A stretch of 64,000 bases of DNA, taken from assembly GCA_015075635.1 (NCBI GenBank), contig JABTUA010000001.1, forward strand, positions 744,001 through 808,000, given 5' to 3'. The stretch comes from Polyangiaceae bacterium. Lineage in GTDB: Bacteria; Myxococcota_A; Polyangia; Polyangiales; Polyangiaceae. Below, piece by piece: positions 61,243 to 64,000 of this stretch (positions are counted from its first letter, which is position 1; every line of letters starts with the position of its first letter). Position numbers and translations under genes: made by a program. The notes beneath the pieces are model-generated. The model searched no databases, had not been told where the DNA came from, and saw nothing but the letters and a program-made list of their open reading frames with translations.

Positions 61243-62937
61243 CTAGAGCAAGCCTTGCTTCAGATCCGCGAGCAGCTCGCCGGCGGCGCGGATCCCCGAG
61301 GTGAGCGCGCCCTCCATGAAGCCCTGGTAGTTGTAGAAGCTGTCCGCGTGCTCGCCGGCGAACTTCATGAGCCCCGCAGGCGTCGATTCCAGGCCGCAAA
61401 TGTTGGTGAACTGTCCTGGCAAGTAGCAGGTGTAGGAGCCCCTCGAGGTGGACTGGGTGAGCCAGTGGGCGAAATGCGCGCGGTAGGCGCCGTTCGCTCG
61501 GGTCGCCGCCGCCTTCACACCCGGCTGGATCACGTCCAGGTCGCTCAGGAACGCCTCGACCTGGCTCTGGATCAGCGTCGGCTCGATCACCTTCGCCGAC
61601 GGGGAGCCGATGTGACAGTTGCCGCAGCCGCTGACTGGCGCGCCGCCACCGGGCGGGTAGACCACGGGCTGTTGCAAGAGCCGGCCCCGCTCGCCGCCGG
61701 CGTAGTCGGTCAGGATGGCGCTGCTCGCGGCCGCCGCGTAGTTCGTCTCCCACACGTTCTGCACGTTCGGCAGATCCGAGTAGACGGTGCCGTTCTCTCC
61801 GTAGAGATCGACCCACGGGCGGCTGTCGAACTGGATCATGGTCTTGGCGTTGTATCCGTAGCCCAGGTCGCGGATCGCTCGGAGCTTGTCCGCGGAGAGG
61901 CCCAGGCTCGGGTCGAGCTCGATGCCGCGGAGCACCGAGAACGGCAGCGCCACCACCAGCGCGTCGGCCAGCTCCTCGGTGGACGAACCGCTCAGCGTGA
62001 TGGCGTACTCGCCGGATGCGTTGCGACGCAGGCGCGTGACCCGCGCGCCGTGCACGATGGGTCCGGGCAGCCGATCGGCGATGCCGCTGGCGATGGCGTC
62101 GTTGCCACCCACGAGGTGGAAGCGCTCGTCGCTGGAGCCGAAGGGCTCGAAGCTCGAGCGCCGATCCAGGTGGAAGAACAGGAGCATGTTCAGGCAGCTC
62201 TGCTCGCTGGGCTCGCGGCCGTATTCGGCGACATAGGCCTCGTTCATCACGGCCCGCGCCAGCGGCAGGTCGGGGCCGCGCGAAAGCAGGTACTCTTCCA
62301 GGCTGGTGTGGTCGAGCAAGAGGTCCGCGGCGTTGTGACCGAAGAAGCTCGGCGCGCCCGAGATGGCCTGCAGATCGGGGCGCATGCGCGCGACCAGCAC
62401 GCGAACCTGATCCACGACCTGCGCCTCGCTCCAGCGCTGTCCGAAGAAGTGGTAGGCGATCTCGCCGGGGGCTTTGGCCAAGTCCTCGCGGGCCAGCCCG
62501 AGCTGCTGCGCGTAGCCGAGCATCAGCTTGTGCTGGTTGTCGATCAGCTCGCCGCCGTTCTCGGCGACTTGACCGGCGAAGCTGCGATTCGAGTACACGC
62601 GGCCTCCCACGCGGCTCGAGTGCGCTTCGTAGATGGTGGCGCTCACACCGCGCGCGCGCAGCGCGTCCGCGCAGGCGAGCCCCGCGAGCCCGCCGCCCAG
62701 GATGGCGATGCGGGCGTTGGTGCCGAACTTGCTCGCCGCCCGGACCTCGGGGACGACGCCGAGTAGCGCCGCGCTGCCCGCGGCGACGCCACCAAGGAAG
62801 TCGCGGCGCGACAGGGCCGCGTGCTCACGCTCCGCGCGGAGAGCGAGCGCGGTCGCGGTCGAGAGCTTCCGTGCCTCGGCCTCGTGGCTCAGCCGAAGCG
62901 CCCGTCGCACCGCATCGAACATCCGTGATCGCCCCAT
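61243..62937 (-). CDS. Tat-exported flavin monoamine oxidase with CxxCH motif
   Basis: A 564-aa protein. Twin-arginine signal S-R44-R45-D-F-L with hydrophobic segment to AAS. FAD site ILGGGLAGLACADAL, followed by VGGRVYSN and a C-terminal FAD motif FAGEHADSFYNYQGFMEGALTSG as in amine oxidases. Unusual: C438-G-N-C441-H442, a c-type heme signature, in the domain that usually binds substrate. ATG 62937 chosen for a GGAG 8 nt before it. Oxidises an amine in the periplasm. Confidence 0.8.
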   Translation of the reverse strand: MGRSRMFDAVRRALRLSHEAEARKLSTATALALRAEREHAALSRRDFLGGVAAGSAALLGVVPEVRAASKFGTNARIAILGGGLAGLACADALRARGVSATIYEAHSSRVGGRVYSNRSFAGQVAENGGELIDNQHKLMLGYAQQLGLAREDLAKAPGEIAYHFFGQRWSEAQVVDQVRVLVARMRPDLQAISGAPSFFGHNAADLLLDHTSLEEYLLSRGPDLPLARAVMNEAYVAEYGREPSEQSCLNMLLFFHLDRRSSFEPFGSSDERFHLVGGNDAIASGIADRLPGPIVHGARVTRLRRNASGEYAITLSGSSTEELADALVVALPFSVLRGIELDPSLGLSADKLRAIRDLGYGYNAKTMIQFDSRPWVDLYGENGTVYSDLPNVQNVWETNYAAAASSAILTDYAGGERGRLLQQPVVYPPGGGAPVSGCGNCHIGSPSAKVIEPTLIQSQVEAFLSDLDVIQPGVKAAATRANGAYRAHFAHWLTQSTSRGSYTCYLPGQFTNICGLESTPAGLMKFAGEHADSFYNYQGFMEGALTSGIRAAGELLADLKQGLL

Positions 62938-63239
62938 GGTCCCGTCTCCCGCGTTCCCGACTCGCCACCCCGGCCAGTCACACATTTGCATACATGAGCC
63001 GCAGGTGTGTGTAACCAACAAAAGCAGGGAAATCTCGCCCAAGTGACCGAGATCATGGGCGCACGAGTCGCCTTGCGGGCCCCGCCGGGCCTCGGCGACC
63101 GCTGATCGTCCGGCCTGTCACGCTCGGCCGCGCCGCCGCGATGGCGAAGCGTTGACGAAATCGCGGCCCGCTCGAATCGAGCGGGCCACACGTCGGCCGG
63201 CACCGCGTGCCCGCTTTGCACGCGACTCGGGAGGATCTC
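62938..63239. other. 302-bp divergent intergenic region
   Basis: Between the amine oxidase and the esterase genes. On the - strand GTTACA (63015-63010), 17 bp, TATGCA (62992-62987) could be the oxidase promoter. CACACA and TGTGTGTG arms lie near it. A 23-bp perfect inverted repeat occurs at 63165-63187. No gene seen. Confidence 0.55.
63165..63187. repeat. 23-bp perfect inverted repeat upstream of the esterase gene
   Basis: GGCCCGCTCGA-A-TCGAGCGGGCC, 11-bp arms, no T run after it. It could be an operator or a leader hairpin for the gene that starts at 63240. Confidence 0.6.
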
Positions 63240-64000
63240 GTGGAGCAGAAGCATGCGCGCCGCCTGCGGCGCGTGAGTGCGGGAGTGTGCGCGCTGATCG
63301 GCGCGCTGAGCGTGGAGGCAACCGTCGCGGCCAAGCACGCGCCATCGCGTGGGACCGCGACGCCCGCGGCCGAGGCGCCGCTGCCGAGCGGTCCCGTCTA
63401 CCTGAACGACGAGCGCGGCACGCCCAACGTGCTCACGTACCCGGCGCGGCGCGCGAGCCCGAAGCCCCGCCCACCCATCGTGATGCTGCACGGCATGTGC
63501 GACGAGCCGGAGTGGGAGTGCCCCCACTTTGCCGGCGCGACCACGGAGCACGGCTTCCTCGTCTGCCCGCGCGCCAACCTGCGCTGCGACGGCGGCGGCT
63601 CCATCTGGTCGGGAGATCCGCGCTTCTCGGCGTCCATCGAGGCCAGCATCGCGCGGGTCGCCGCCGACTACCCAGCGCACGTGGACGCCGCGGCGGGCCG
63701 CACGCTGATCGGGTTCTCGCTGGGCGCGATCCGCGCCGTCGAGCTCGCGAACACGGGCGACGGCCGCTGGCGCAGCGTGATCGCCATCGGGGCCAAGGTC
63801 TACCCGCGCGCCGATCGCCTGCGGCGCGCCGGCGTGCAGCGCCTCGTGCTCGCGGCCGGCGACCACGACATGATGAAGTGGCACATGGTGGGCGAAGCGA
63901 AGAAGCTCGCCCGCGCCGGCTTCCCCGTGGCGTTCATGAGCATGGGCAAGGTCGGGCACACCTTCCCGAAGGACATCGAGCCGCGCATGAAGCGCGCTCT
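63240..64000 (+). CDS. esterase/alpha-beta-hydrolase, 3' end outside window
   Basis: Starts with GTG 63240 after a strong GGGAGGA ribosome site (63229-63235) and is open to base 64000; about 253 residues visible. Signal-like start (VSAGVCALIGALSVEATVAA), then IVMLHGMCDEPEWECP (oxyanion region), nucleophile elbow GFSLGA, DHDMM and VGHTFPKD with possible catalytic His. Exported esterase or dienelactone hydrolase-like enzyme. The C-terminus is not in the window, so length cannot be judged. Confidence 0.75.
   Translation, partial: MEQKHARRLRRVSAGVCALIGALSVEATVAAKHAPSRGTATPAAEAPLPSGPVYLNDERGTPNVLTYPARRASPKPRPPIVMLHGMCDEPEWECPHFAGATTEHGFLVCPRANLRCDGGGSIWSGDPRFSASIEASIARVAADYPAHVDAAAGRTLIGFSLGAIRAVELANTGDGRWRSVIAIGAKVYPRADRLRRAGVQRLVLAAGDHDMMKWHMVGEAKKLARAGFPVAFMSMGKVGHTFPKDIEPRMKRA

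Overview
The window is very GC-rich, densely packed chromosomal DNA whose third codon positions are almost all G or C. I infer a myxobacterium, most likely of the Sorangium/Polyangium type. The supporting evidence is a MYXO-CTERM sorting tail (59670-61193), an AgmX/PglI-type C-terminal domain (56662-57513), a DUF4388/PEGA response regulator, a kinase of the Pkn type, many lipoproteins with Gly-rich linkers, and a TIGR04551-like outer-membrane barrel. I saw no rRNA, tRNA, CRISPR array, phage or insertion sequence. Nothing looks like a recently acquired island.

Layout. (a) 252-10394 is a divergent polyhydroxyalkanoate (PHA) locus. Leftward runs a compact seven-gene operon: lipoprotein, alpha/beta-hydrolase, outer-membrane barrel, paralogous lipoprotein, short PhaE-like protein, acyl-CoA ligase and PhaC. 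Rightward run PhaR, a phasin, a second PhaC and a short-chain dehydrogenase. Two matching palindromes flank the phasin promoter and look like PhaR operators. (b) 10473-18323 is a run of secreted or lipid-anchored proteins: a HAD phosphatase on a collagen-like stalk, an unknown lipoprotein, a double SUMF/FGE-domain lipoprotein, a CehA/McbA-type metallohydrolase and a ceramidase-like protein. It meets head-on a sulfatase-fold protein that has lost its active site. That protein is coupled to a large Hpt/receiver/DUF4388/PEGA protein (20626-23853). (c) 23920-32149 is biosynthesis: leuB, dapF and a DUF167 gene leftward; fused aroK-aroB rightward; two envelope proteins; zapA; a TetR regulator divergent from bioF-bioD. 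(d) 32139-41090 holds an orphan ABC ATPase, the MoxR-DUF58-TgpA transglutaminase operon, a small secreted protein, a zinc-protease-like lipoprotein with rpe, a GNAT acetyltransferase and a PilZ protein. (e) 41163-48239 holds repeat-rich lipoproteins, a cyclic-nucleotide-binding protein, prephenate dehydrogenase coupled to a metal-site-less DAHP synthase homologue, and a Ser/Thr kinase coupled to an orphan DNA methyltransferase. (f) 48254-64000 holds small envelope proteins, serS, rnr, a VKOR-DsbA fusion with an acidic repeat tail, adenosine deaminase, an rpoZ-methyltransferase-DnaJ-AgmX operon, a beta-helix MYXO-CTERM protein, a Tat-exported flavin amine oxidase carrying a CxxCH motif, and a truncated esterase.

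Gene organisation. Operonic genes are commonly joined by 4-nt GTGA overlaps. Several convergent pairs interlock their stop codons in a shared CTAG. Many first genes of transcription units have a TAnnnT-like -10 hexamer only 5-9 nt before the start codon, which suggests leaderless or near-leaderless transcripts. The best candidate for an undescribed system is the PHA locus that includes an outer-membrane barrel and paralogous lipoproteins. The catalytically dead DAHP synthase next to TyrA comes next. All functional statements rest on motif recognition by eye, without database searches.
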